In this document: positions 13,365 to 20,124 of the stretch, piece by piece
Position numbering within the stretch: position 1 is the first letter of the stretch
Layout of the letters: every line of letters begins with the position of its first letter
Origin: CAZFOB01 sp964520325
Lineage (GTDB): Bacteria; Actinomycetota; JAICYB01
Direction of reading: 5' to 3'
DNA length: 20,634 nt
Assembly (NCBI GenBank): GCA_964520325.1
Contig: CAZFOB010000033.1
Location: forward strand, 1-20,634
Position numbers and translations under genes: made by a program
The notes under the pieces: generated by a model
The model's database searches: none
What the model was told of the DNA's origin: nothing
What the model saw: the letters and a program-made list of their open reading frames with translations, nothing else

Positions 13365-14432
13365 ATGTCCCGGGTCTTCGGCCTCGCGCTCCTGCTCGCC
13401 GCTGTGCTGGCCGCGCCTGCTTTCGCGCAGAGTGGAGAGCGCGTCGAGGTCATCCAGGTCGCCGGCATCGTCGACAGCTCGGTCGAGCGAGCGGTGATCA
13501 ACAACATCGAGCAAGCCGAGCGCGACGATGCCGCGATCGTCGTGCTTCAGATCGATTCGATGGGCGTGGTCGACGAGGATCGCACCGACCGGATCACGGC
13601 GGCGATCGAGGATGCGGACGTGCCCGTGGCGGCCTGGGTCGGCCCCCCGGGGGCACAAGCCCGAAACGGCGCGACGCTCATGGTCATGGCGGCACGCTTG
13701 CGTGGCATGGCGCCCGGCGCGATCCTCGGCCCCCTCGAAACCGCAGACCTGCGGCGTACCGACCGATCAAGCCGCGAAGCAACCCCCTTCACCGACGGCA
13801 TCGGGGCCGAAGAGGCCGAAGAGGAGAAAGTGATCGACGTGATCGCGCCGTCGATCGACGATTTCCTGGCGGGCCTGGAAGAGCAGGACGAGATCGACTT
13901 CGATCGGGAGAACGCCACCGTTCGCTTCCACCAGCTCGACCTGTTCGGCCGCCTCATGCATGCGGCCGCACAACCGTCCGTTGCATACCTCCTGCTCCTG
14001 GTCGGACTCATCGGTATCGTCTTCGAGCTTTTCCATCCGTCCAACGGCCCGGCCGGTGTGTCGGGACTTGCGGCGCTTGCACTCGCGATCTACGGCATCG
14101 CGACGCTCGGTGGATCGTGGGCAGCGCTGGCACTCGTCGTTGCGGGCGTTGCGGCGTTCTGCGTCGATCTGCGGTACTCGAGCCTCGGCGCCTTTTCCGC
14201 TGGGGGACTCGTCGCGCTGATCGCCGGTTCGATCCTCCTCTTCACGAGCCCTTACCTGCGACCCTCGCCGTTGGTGCTCGCGTTCGGCATCATCGCGATG
14301 GTGACGTTCCTTGTCAGCGCCATGACGCGAGTGTTGCGCGACCTGAGAGCCGTCGCACGCGGTGAGCTGGAAGTCACCGATGCCCATCCGCACCCTCACC
14401 CGGAAGGACAGGGAGGACCCGATGAGACCTGA
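13365..14432 (+). CDS. NfeD-family membrane protein with degenerate ClpP-like domain
   Basis: The 355-residue protein has a signal peptide (LALLLAAVLAAPAFAQ), an extracytoplasmic ClpP/SppA-like domain (about 25-180) and four or five hydrophobic segments (about 210-330). This is the layout of long NfeD proteins, which pair with stomatins and are thought to act in membrane quality control. In active relatives the region reads SGARAASAG with a catalytic Ser; here PPGAQARNGA has Asn101 at that place, so peptidase activity is doubtful. The usual C-terminal OB-fold is missing: after the last helix there is only a short tail with HPHPHP. Its stop overlaps the following ridA-like gene by 11 bases. 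ATG 13356 would add three residues. Confidence 0.78.
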   Translation: MSRVFGLALLLAAVLAAPAFAQSGERVEVIQVAGIVDSSVERAVINNIEQAERDDAAIVVLQIDSMGVVDEDRTDRITAAIEDADVPVAAWVGPPGAQARNGATLMVMAARLRGMAPGAILGPLETADLRRTDRSSREATPFTDGIGAEEAEEEKVIDVIAPSIDDFLAGLEEQDEIDFDRENATVRFHQLDLFGRLMHAAAQPSVAYLLLLVGLIGIVFELFHPSNGPAGVSGLAALALAIYGIATLGGSWAALALVVAGVAAFCVDLRYSSLGAFSAGGLVALIAGSILLFTSPYLRPSPLVLAFGIIAMVTFLVSAMTRVLRDLRAVARGELEVTDAHPHPHPEGQGGPDET

Positions 14433-14880
14433 GGACAAGCTCGTTGAGCTCGGCCTGACGCTTCCCGTACCCACGCCTCCTGTGGCTGCGTATGTGCCCG
14501 CGGTCCGCACGGGCAGCCTCGTCTTCATCTCTGGACAGGGACCGATGCGCGACGGCGCGCTTGCGTACACGGGCAAGGTCGGCACCGACGTCAGTCTCGA
14601 AGAGGCCCAGGAGGCCGCGAAGCTCACGTGCCTCTCGGGTCTGGCCGCGCTCAAAGCCGAGATCGGCGAATTGAGCAAGGTGTCGCGTGTGGTGAAGCTC
14701 TTGGTCTTCGTGAACAGTGCGCCCGGATTCGATCAGCAGCCGCTCGTCGGCAACGGCGCATCGGAGCTGTTGCAAGAGGTCTTCGGCGAAGCCGGGCGCC
14801 ATGCGCGTTCGGCGGTCGGCATGGCTGAGCTTCCCTTCGGGATGTCGGTTGAGATCGAATTCGTGTTCGAGGTCCTCTAG
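14422..14880 (+). CDS. RidA/YjgF-family protein (UK114-like, ~150-residue subgroup)
   Basis: The 152-residue protein matches the longer RidA subgroup: VAAYVPAVRTGSLVFISGQ, then TGKVGTDVSLEEAQEAAKLT, RVVKLLVFVNSAPGF, GASELLQEVFGEAGRHARSA and VGMAELPFGMSVEIEFVFEV. Classical RidA deaminates reactive enamines/imines from PLP enzymes using a conserved Arg; here the Arg of GRHARSA is in the corresponding C-terminal region. The exact substrate of this subgroup is unknown. ATG 14422 lies inside the end of the NfeD-like gene with GGGAGG (14411-14416) five bases upstream, so the two are translationally coupled. Confidence 0.85.
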   Translation: MRPEDKLVELGLTLPVPTPPVAAYVPAVRTGSLVFISGQGPMRDGALAYTGKVGTDVSLEEAQEAAKLTCLSGLAALKAEIGELSKVSRVVKLLVFVNSAPGFDQQPLVGNGASELLQEVFGEAGRHARSAVGMAELPFGMSVEIEFVFEVL

Positions 14881-14882
14881 CC

Positions 14883-16007
14883 CTGCGCCACCTCTTCGTG
14901 ACGAATGACTTTCCGCCGAAGCTCGGCGGGATCGAGTCGTACCTGACCAACCTGTGCAAAGGCTTCGACCCCGACGACATCGCCGTAGTGGCACCGGCGC
15001 GCGACGGATGGGAAGACGTCGACGAAGAGCTTCCATACGAGGTGGTCCGCGTCCCGGGTACGTACCTGCGGGCCACGAAGGACGTCCACCATGCGATCGT
15101 CGGCGCCATCGGAGAACTCGAGCCGGACGTCGTCCACTACCTTGCGGCACTCCCCCTCGGACGTCTCGGCTCTGCTTTGCGCAAAGAGACCGGCGTTGCA
15201 TTCACCGTCGTCGCTCACGGAACGGGCGAGATCCTGCTTCCATCCCGCGTGCCGGTCGTGCGCCAGGCTTTACGCAAAGTCCTCGTCGCTGCGGATGTCG
15301 TGTATCCGGTGAGCGAGTTCACGGCTCGTGCCGTCGAGCGGATCTCGAAGGGGAAGGCGAAGATGTCGCTCCTTCCGCCTTCTGTCGACATCGAGCGTTT
15401 TTCGCTCGAGGTGAGCGGTGCCGCTGTGCGTGAGGAGATCGGCTTCGGTTCGAAGTTCGTCGTCCTATTCCTCAGCCGTCTGGTCAAGCGCAAGGGTGCC
15501 GACATCCTGTTGCGCGCGATCAGCTCCGCCCAAGGAGTGCATGCGGTGATCGGTGGTGACGGTCCTGAGCGCAAGTCGCTCGAACGGCTGGCGGCGGAGC
15601 TGGGCATCACTGCTCGCGTGGTCTTCGCGGGCTTGGTCGAAGAGGAGCGACTGCCCGAGTACTACGCGGCCGCGGACGCGTTCTGCATGCCGTGCACGAA
15701 CCGCTACGGCGGCCTCGACACAGAGGGCTTCGGTGTGGTGTACCTCGAGGCCCAGGCGTCGGGCATCCCGTCGATCGCCGGTCGGTGCGGAGGTTCGGCC
15801 GAGGCCGTCGACGACGGTGTCACGGGTCTGGTTATCGACGATCCGACTGCGCCGAAGGTCGCGGACGCGCTGCTCGAGCTTCAACGTGACCCCGGGAGGT
15901 GCGCACGGCTCGGTGGTGCGGGGCGCGCTCGGATGGAAGCCGAGTTCGCCCCAGCAGTCGCCGCAGCCCGGCTCGAGGAAGCGCTGGGGGTCACAGCCGT
16001 AGACTGA
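14883..16007 (+). CDS. GT4 glycosyltransferase, PimB-like (probable CTG start)
   Basis: The 374-residue GT-B enzyme starts RHLFVTNDFPPKLGGIESYL, the typical N-terminal strand and glycine-rich loop of actinobacterial mannosyltransferases. The C-terminal half has LSRLVKRKGADILLRA, GGDGPERKSLERLA and the EX7E nucleotide-sugar motif in GGLDTEGFGVVYLEAQASG. It resembles PimB, which adds the second mannose to phosphatidylinositol mannosides, but the acceptor is not proven. The first standard start in frame is GTG 14898, which would remove the RHLFV strand; CTG 14883 restores it, three bases after the ridA-like stop. GAGG at 14869-14872 is a weak ribosome site. It probably belongs to the NfeD-RidA transcript. 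Confidence 0.85.
   Translation: MRHLFVTNDFPPKLGGIESYLTNLCKGFDPDDIAVVAPARDGWEDVDEELPYEVVRVPGTYLRATKDVHHAIVGAIGELEPDVVHYLAALPLGRLGSALRKETGVAFTVVAHGTGEILLPSRVPVVRQALRKVLVAADVVYPVSEFTARAVERISKGKAKMSLLPPSVDIERFSLEVSGAAVREEIGFGSKFVVLFLSRLVKRKGADILLRAISSAQGVHAVIGGDGPERKSLERLAAELGITARVVFAGLVEEERLPEYYAAADAFCMPCTNRYGGLDTEGFGVVYLEAQASGIPSIAGRCGGSAEAVDDGVTGLVIDDPTAPKVADALLELQRDPGRCARLGGAGRARMEAEFAPAVAAARLEEALGVTAVD
16000..16005 (+). promoter_or_regulatory. Possible -10 box (TAGACT) upstream of the 16014 gene
   Basis: TAGACT at the end of the glycosyltransferase gene finishes 8 bases before TTG 16014, fitting the local leaderless pattern, though TTG leaderless starts are unusual. Confidence 0.3.
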
Positions 16008-16013
16008 GACACT

Positions 16014-16799
16014 TTGACAGCACGGCTCTGTTGCTCCTACCTCCGGGTGTACCAACCCTTCGCGTCGCTGACGGACGCCGAGCGCTGTGTCGTTGAACAC
16101 CTGAGGGATCCGCAGCCATCCCCGCCGGCGGCCCCGCAGGCACTGGGCCTGCTTGCACCAGAAGAGTGCAGCGAGGTCTACGAGAAGGTCGTCGAGGGCG
16201 AAGCGTTCTTCTGTCCGACACATCCCCGACTGCGCTGGTTGCTCGGGCTGGTCGCTTTCGACCGTTCCATCGAAGGAGCCGCCCCGCTCTTCTTTTCGCA
16301 GAAGCAGATGGTGGCCGCGCGGCGTGAGCTCGAATGCATCGAACGCGACCAACCCGGAGTACGACCGTCGTTGGTGCAGAGCCTGTGGCACGTTCCGCCG
16401 CGGTGGTTCGCGTGCTTCGCTGACTCAGAGCGACGCATCGAACAGGTTGGTGATCACTTGACCATCCGTTATGAAACACAGATCGATATGGCGCGAGAGC
16501 GCGTGTCGGACGCCCTCGACACGTTGACCGGTGGCATCGTGCACCCGGTGATCATCGGGATGATCTACGAGTTGAAGGAGTGGCTCTGTGCGTTCTCCTC
16601 ACGCGGCGTCCTCGAGCTCGATTACGCGAGTGTGGCGACTCTCTTCGAACCAGACGACCTTGCCGATGACCACTCGGCGGCCGACGTCTGGAATTCGATC
16701 AGGGCCCTCGGCGAAGGTGACGGGACGAAGGCCGGCCTGTACTACCGCCGCGTGAACGAACGGTGGGCGCACTCGCGCGTGCGTGAGTCTCTGAACTAG
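16014..16799 (+). CDS. Conserved-looking hypothetical protein, 261 residues
   Basis: I cannot assign a domain. The sequence is soluble, with no signal peptide or membrane segment. It opens LCCSYLRVYQPFASLTDAER, a start I associate with uncharacterised actinobacterial proteins. A Cys/His-containing stretch FFCPTHPRLRWLLGLVAF follows, then GAAPLFFSQKQMVAARRELE and WHVPPRWFACFADSERR. The C-terminal half is helical and acidic. The TTG start at 16014 is six bases after the glycosyltransferase stop; no Shine-Dalgarno sequence is obvious. Codon use (G/C at third positions) is like its neighbours, so it is very likely a real gene. It converges on the 16809 gene with only nine bases between stops. Confidence 0.75.
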   Translation: MTARLCCSYLRVYQPFASLTDAERCVVEHLRDPQPSPPAAPQALGLLAPEECSEVYEKVVEGEAFFCPTHPRLRWLLGLVAFDRSIEGAAPLFFSQKQMVAARRELECIERDQPGVRPSLVQSLWHVPPRWFACFADSERRIEQVGDHLTIRYETQIDMARERVSDALDTLTGGIVHPVIIGMIYELKEWLCAFSSRGVLELDYASVATLFEPDDLADDHSAADVWNSIRALGEGDGTKAGLYYRRVNERWAHSRVRESLN

Positions 16800-16814
16800 T
16801 CCTCTGAACTAGTC
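16789..16814. repeat. 13-bp perfect tandem duplication at convergent stop codons
   Basis: CTCTGAACTAGTC occurs at 16789-16801 and again at 16802-16814. The first copy supplies the stop of the plus-strand gene and the second copy the stop of the minus-strand gene, both through the CTAG palindrome. Confidence 0.95.
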
Positions 16815-17252
16815 CGGCGGAGTGTCTTCCCCGGGCTTTTGCTTGAACTCGTTCTCGAGCCGGCTGATCTCTTCGTCCACATCCTTGTCCGTTGCCTCGG
16901 CCGAGCCTTCAGGGGGTGGCTTGCGCAGTTTGTCCGCCCGTCGGCGACGTCTGATCTCGTCGTCGACCCGGCGCAAGAAGTCGGGTGAGTCGTCGGGCGC
17001 ACGCTGGGGCGGACGTTCTTGGAGTTTCAGCTTTGAGCCGATCGTTTCCGGCCGCCCGAGCAGGAGCCACGCGAACGAGCCGATGGGCGAGGCGAAGACC
17101 ACGATGATGAGCCACACCAGCTTGTGGAGGTAGCGGACCTTCTCACCATCCGAGCGGACGACGTCGAAGGCGCACCAGATCCACAGGACGATCGTGGCGA
17201 GGACAAGGGCCCAGCGGAGAAGGAAGAGCACTGCTGCAAGGCTAACCCGCAC
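16809..17252 (-). CDS. Small membrane protein, PLDc_N-like
   Basis: The 147-residue protein has two hydrophobic helices (about 5-29 and 42-66) followed by a charged, mostly helical cytoplasmic tail with DFLRRVDDEIRRRRRADKLR and EEISRLENEF. The membrane part, VLWIWCAFDVVRSDGEKVRYLHKLVWLI then SPIGSFAWLLLGRP, is the short PLDc_N/phospholipase-D-nuclease N-terminal-like module common in actinobacteria, here without any nuclease domain. The role is unknown. The start is uncertain: GTG 17252 is used, and GTG at 17229-17231 would trim seven residues. It is divergent from the 17294 gene with a very short intergenic space. Confidence 0.72.
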   Translation of the reverse strand: MRVSLAAVLFLLRWALVLATIVLWIWCAFDVVRSDGEKVRYLHKLVWLIIVVFASPIGSFAWLLLGRPETIGSKLKLQERPPQRAPDDSPDFLRRVDDEIRRRRRADKLRKPPPEGSAEATDKDVDEEISRLENEFKQKPGEDTPPD

Positions 17253-17277
17253 CCTGAGCCGGCGTGCGGACTCGGTG

Positions 17278-17283
17278 TAGGCT
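17278..17283 (+). promoter_or_regulatory. Possible -10 box (TAGGCT) of the repeat-protein gene
   Basis: TAGGCT ends 10 bases before GTG 17294, which helps choose that start over GTG 17264. Confidence 0.3.
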
Positions 17284-17293
17284 CCGGCCGACC

Positions 17294-18325
17294 GTGAGAG
17301 ACCGGGGCAAAGCGCGACGGGCTGGGCTAGTCATCGGCGTGCTCACGCTGGCCGTCGGACCGTGGATCGCATTTCCGTCTGGTGCCTTTTCGAGCTCGCC
17401 TTCCCTCTTCGCCTCTGCGTCGTTTCCCCGGGGGTTGCTGCCCGGCCGTGTACCGGCCGCTGCTGCGCCGGTGGCAGCGCGACGTGTTGGCGTGCCGACC
17501 GGGTGCACGTGCCGCAAGATCGTCGTCGATGCGAAGAACGTCGTTCGCGACGCCGAGGTCGAATCGGGAGACGCGAAGGTCATCAACACGAGCATCACGT
17601 ACATCACCCCGACGTACGGCGACAACGAGGTCGACATCGACCAGGAAGCGGAGGCCCGATCCGGCGACGCGATCGCCGGTCAGATCATCGCTGTGGACGG
17701 TGGTGACAACGGCTGCGCGTCGATCCACGTCACGGCCACCAACATCGTCGAAGACACCGAGGTGACCAGCGGCGATGCGATCGCCCGGAACGTGAGCGTT
17801 GTTCTGCTCGATCCGAGCATCGATCGCGGGGAGCTCGACATCGACGTCGACCAGGAAGCGGAGGCCGAGAGCGGACTCGCGCTGGCCGGCCAAGTGCTCG
17901 GCGTGAGGGGGGGCGGTGGTCCATGCGGCGGAGTGATCCTCGATGCACTGAACAAGGTGAAGAACGTCGAGGTCGAAACAGGCGACAGCGTCGCCGAGAA
18001 CATCAGCGAGATCCTCGCCTGCGCCGATGCCGGGTGCCTGCGGGAGGTTCGTGGAGTGCTGGAGGGCGCCGAGTCGGTCGACGTTTGCGACGAGACCGGA
18101 TGTCACCCCGTTGCCACGAACCGGTTCGTCAAGATGCTGAAGGAGTCGTTCGAGAAAGACAGCATCGACGCCGACGAGGAGTCCGAGGAGGCGCCGCTTG
18201 ACGAACATCGCCGTCGTCGTCGACGCGGATCCCGGACGCCGGAGCCCGAGGAAGTTCCGGCGCAGACCGCGCCAGAGGTGACTCCAACGCCCTCGCCGAC
18301 GGCTTCACCCAGCGGCGTGGTCTAG
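17294..18325 (+). CDS. Secreted Cys-punctuated repeat protein of unknown function
   Basis: The 343-residue protein has a long N-terminal signal region (basic VRDRGKARR, hydrophobic GLVIGVLTLAVGPWIAF). The mature part contains three repeats, each preceded by a Cys: VDAKNVVRDAEVESGDAKVI, VTATNIVEDTEVTSGDAIAR and LDALNKVKNVEVETGDSVAE. They are separated by two copies of a second motif, DQEAEARSGDAIAGQ and DQEAEAESGLALAGQ. The alternating short strands and SGDA turns suggest a beta-solenoid-like fold (inference). A CDETGCH motif follows, then an acidic region, a basic RRRRRRG run and a Pro/Thr/Ser tail (PTPSPTASPSG) that looks like a cell-wall-spanning or glycosylated stalk. I do not recognise a named family. 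GTG 17264 is an alternative start adding ten residues. Confidence 0.7.
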   Translation: MRDRGKARRAGLVIGVLTLAVGPWIAFPSGAFSSSPSLFASASFPRGLLPGRVPAAAAPVAARRVGVPTGCTCRKIVVDAKNVVRDAEVESGDAKVINTSITYITPTYGDNEVDIDQEAEARSGDAIAGQIIAVDGGDNGCASIHVTATNIVEDTEVTSGDAIARNVSVVLLDPSIDRGELDIDVDQEAEAESGLALAGQVLGVRGGGGPCGGVILDALNKVKNVEVETGDSVAENISEILACADAGCLREVRGVLEGAESVDVCDETGCHPVATNRFVKMLKESFEKDSIDADEESEEAPLDEHRRRRRRGSRTPEPEEVPAQTAPEVTPTPSPTASPSGVV

Positions 18326-18332
18326 GGCGCGT

Positions 18333-18950
18333 CTAGGACCCGACGATGGGGCAACCCGACCATAGTCCACGGTCTTGTTCACGCGCTTCACGCACGAGTC
18401 GAGAGAAGAGGTCCGCGTATCGGACGTTCGGCGGCACGGTGAGCTGCAACGCGTAGCCCTGCTGCACCAATCGTCCATTGAAGAAGCGCCCGTCTTCGTC
18501 CCAGATGTACACGAGGGCGCGTCCGTAGCGGTCGACGGGATCGGCGTCGAAGGTGACGAGGATCGTCTTGCCTGCGAGCTCGCGCTTGGTGAACTCCGAA
18601 GCCTCGTTCCCGTAACACCCGGCGCGGCCGAAGACCTCCGGCGTGTCGACGCCGATGATGCGCGACTTGCGGCCCCCGGTTGCACGATGGATCTCACCGA
18701 ATGCGATGCCGCTGAGCACGACCGTATCGCCGTCGGTCACTGCGACGACTCGCGCTGGACGCGCATCGGACGGCGCTGCGGGCAGAGAGCTCCGGGGGCC
18801 GCTGCCCGACGGTGCAACGGGCAGGATCTCGGGCACAACCGATGGCCCCTTTGCGAAAGAGTCCGCGGGCTCTTTCGCAAAGGGACGATCGGACGTTACG
18901 CAGGCGGGCAAGAGAAGCGCCAGGAGAAGGATCGGTGCACATCGTCTCAC
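18333..18950 (-). CDS. Thermonuclease-like (SNase) lipoprotein
   Basis: The 205-residue protein has a lipobox LLPAC (Cys17), so the enzyme should be anchored outside the cell membrane. After a low-complexity linker (about 18-65) comes a staphylococcal-nuclease domain with all catalytic positions visible: Asp75 in VTDGDTV, Arg97, Asp102 and Glu105 in RIIGVDTPE, and Arg144 in DRYGRALVYIW. Arg97-Glu105 spacing is the same as Arg35-Glu43 in SNase. It would cut DNA and RNA using calcium. The linker stretch RPFAKEPADSFAKGP is encoded by a perfect DNA palindrome. GTG 18950 is the start; no good ribosome site is seen. It converges on the repeat-protein gene with seven bases between stops. Confidence 0.88.
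   Translation of the reverse strand: MRRCAPILLLALLLPACVTSDRPFAKEPADSFAKGPSVVPEILPVAPSGSGPRSSLPAAPSDARPARVVAVTDGDTVVLSGIAFGEIHRATGGRKSRIIGVDTPEVFGRAGCYGNEASEFTKRELAGKTILVTFDADPVDRYGRALVYIWDEDGRFFNGRLVQQGYALQLTVPPNVRYADLFSRLVREAREQDRGLWSGCPIVGS
18847..18884. repeat. Perfect 15-bp inverted repeat inside the SNase gene
   Basis: CCCTTTGCGAAAGAG (18847-18861) and its exact complement (18870-18884) flank an 8-base spacer TCCGCGGG. It is read in frame through the lipoprotein linker as PFAKEPADSFAKG. It resembles small palindromic elements that insert in frame into genes of some bacteria. Confidence 0.9.
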
Positions 18951-19031
18951 GGGTCGATGTTGTCAGCCGTAGCCGACGTATGAGCCTTTTCTTTTCGCTG
19001 GGCGCTGCACTTCGTGCATCGCCCGTCGTAG

Positions 19032-19073
19032 TGGCCAGGGGCAGAATCGAACTGCCGACACCGGCATTTTCAG
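19032..19073 (-). other. 3' half of tRNA-Phe (probable attachment site of an integrative element)
   Basis: On the minus strand the sequence contains the anticodon loop CTGAAAA (anticodon GAA), 3' anticodon strand TGCCG, variable loop GTGTC, T-arm GGCAG-TTCGATT-CTGCC, 3' acceptor CCTGGCC and discriminator A. The bases that should precede the loop do not pair with the 3' stem, and no 5' acceptor GGCCAGG is found nearby. Homology therefore ends at the anticodon loop, the usual crossover point of tRNA-targeting tyrosine integrases. It is probably an att copy left by an element; no integrase is visible in the window. Confidence 0.65.
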
Positions 19074-19074
19074 T

Positions 19075-19295
19075 TCGCCCGGCGGTGTCCGCCCGTGTCC
19101 GTGAACGTCTGTGACCTGCACGGCTACCGCTCCGTTCGTCCGCTGATGTCCATGGTTGTGTGCACGTACTGCTGTCAACGCTGTTGTCAGCTCTGACCGC
19201 GGTCACGAGCCGGATCGAGCACACGCGAAGTCCCTGGGCGAGAATGGACGAACTGAGTGAACAGGGAGATCCGCCGGTGCACCGACGTCGTCGGC
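19075..19295. other. Gene-free stretch with short repeats beside the tRNA-Phe fragment
   Basis: I find no credible coding sequence on either strand. It contains GTGTCCG twice (19085-19091, 19095-19101) and TGTTGTCAGC at 19182-19191, which also occurs at 18958-18967 on the other side of the tRNA fragment. Such repeats are compatible with integrase arm sites but prove nothing alone. Confidence 0.4.
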
Positions 19296-19448
19296 ATCTT
19301 CCCCAACCGTCCCGCGCTCCGCAAACCGCGTGCGCCATCTGCGGACCGTGTCCGGTGTCGTGGCACATCGCCGCGCGGTCTCCTCGTTCGCCGTGCCGAC
19401 GCGCGCCAGCAGCAACGCCTTGGCTTGCACGACCCGGCCAGCCGACGG
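19296..19448 (-). pseudogene. IS630-family transposase, N-terminal HTH fragment (inverted)
   Basis: The minus-strand frame reads AGRVVQAKALLLARVGTANE then ETARRCATTPDTVRRWRTRF and AERG, the helix-turn-helix part of IS630-type transposases. Similarity ends near GTVGED, and upstream of AGRVV the frame is antisense to the other half of the transposase. The fragment points away from its natural C-terminal half at 19453, with the join at or near the palindrome GTCGAC (19449-19454). It lacks the catalytic domain and start. Confidence 0.6.
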
Positions 19449-19452
19449 GTCG

Positions 19453-19746
19453 ACGCATTGGACCTCGCGGCTGTTGGCCAAACGGCTCAAGGTCAGCAAA
19501 GACACGGTTGTTCGGGTGTGGCGTGACCACGATCTGCAGCCGTGGAAGGTCGACACGTTCAAGCTGTCCAACGATCCGCACTTCGAGGAGAAGCTCATCG
19601 ACGTGGTCGGCCTGTACATGAACCCACCCGAACGGGCCGTGGTGCTCTGCTTCGACGAAAAGACCCAGTGCCAGGCGCTCGACCGCACGCAACCCTCACT
19701 GCCAATGAAACGCGGGAGGCGCAACACGATGACCCACGACTACAAG
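19453..19746 (+). pseudogene. IS630-family transposase, catalytic fragment
   Basis: The frame contains THWTSRLLAKRLKVSKDTVV, RVWRDHDLQPWKVDTFKLSN, then VVGLYMNPPERAVVLCFDEKTQ and QALDRTQPSLP, ending in TMTHDYK. These are the second HTH and the first half of the DDE domain of IS630 transposases, with the first catalytic Asp in CFDEK. The sequence after HDYK is not transposase: it is the antisense of a truncated VapC toxin. The second Asp and Glu are lost, and the N-terminal HTH is on the opposite strand, so the element is dead. Confidence 0.8.
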
Positions 19747-19844
19747 CTTGCCGCCCACTCCACGGATCTGTCGCTGTGCGCATCTCTGACGAGCGCCGAG
19801 AGGACCGCCGAGGCATCCCAGTAGACGACGCCTTCAGGAGCCAC
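19740..19844 (-). pseudogene. Truncated VapC-type PIN toxin (cut by the IS630 fragment)
   Basis: A GTG at 19842-19844 overlaps the end of the antitoxin gene by 11 bases. It opens a 34-residue frame MAPEGVVYWDASAVLSALVR followed by DAHSDRSVEWAASL and a stop created inside transposase sequence. VVYWDASAVLSALV is the N-terminal strand of PIN-domain VapC toxins with the first catalytic Asp. The remaining three-quarters of the toxin is missing. The breakpoint lies at about 19744-19749, where transposase coding begins on the other strand. Confidence 0.7.
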
Positions 19845-20115
19845 GATCCTCCTGGAGGTATCGCTGCGCCCAGTCATTGTCGGCGGGCAGCGGAGGCGTC
19901 AGCGGTCGGCCGAGCTTGGCCGCCTCGACGATGCCGTCGCGCGTCAGCCGATCGAGGCGATCGGCCAGCAGCAGCTGTGAGGCCGGGACGGGACCGATGA
20001 TCGCAACCGGCCGGCCGCGGTCTGTGATGATCCACGGATCGCCAGCCGATGCCTCCCGTACGATCCGACCGAGCTGTGCCTTCGCCTCCCTGATGCCGAT
20101 CCGCTTTGAGGTCAT
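19834..20115 (-). CDS. Phd/YefM-type antitoxin (orphaned)
   Basis: The 93-residue protein starts MTSKRIGIREAKAQLGRIVR and continues EASAGDPWIITDRGRPVAII, the complete Phd/YefM fold that binds operator DNA and, through the C-terminal LPADNDWAQRYLQEDRG region, the toxin. The gene is intact with ATG at 20113-20115. Its partner immediately downstream is a PIN toxin reduced to 34 codons by an IS630 fragment, so no toxin is left to neutralise here. It may persist as a repressor or protect against related toxins elsewhere; both ideas are speculative. Confidence 0.88.
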   Translation of the reverse strand: MTSKRIGIREAKAQLGRIVREASAGDPWIITDRGRPVAIIGPVPASQLLLADRLDRLTRDGIVEAAKLGRPLTPPLPADNDWAQRYLQEDRGS

Positions 20116-20124
20116 GGTGGTTAC

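Noticed and set aside
18323..18340. GTCTAGG direct repeat between the convergent stops of the repeat protein and the SNase gene
   Set aside because: Only seven bases are repeated and they include stop codons; too short to infer duplication or a terminator.
18963..19178. Minus-strand frame containing PVSAVRFCPWPL
   Set aside because: It is translated tRNA-Phe fragment sequence; such peptides are known artefacts of calling genes through tRNA.
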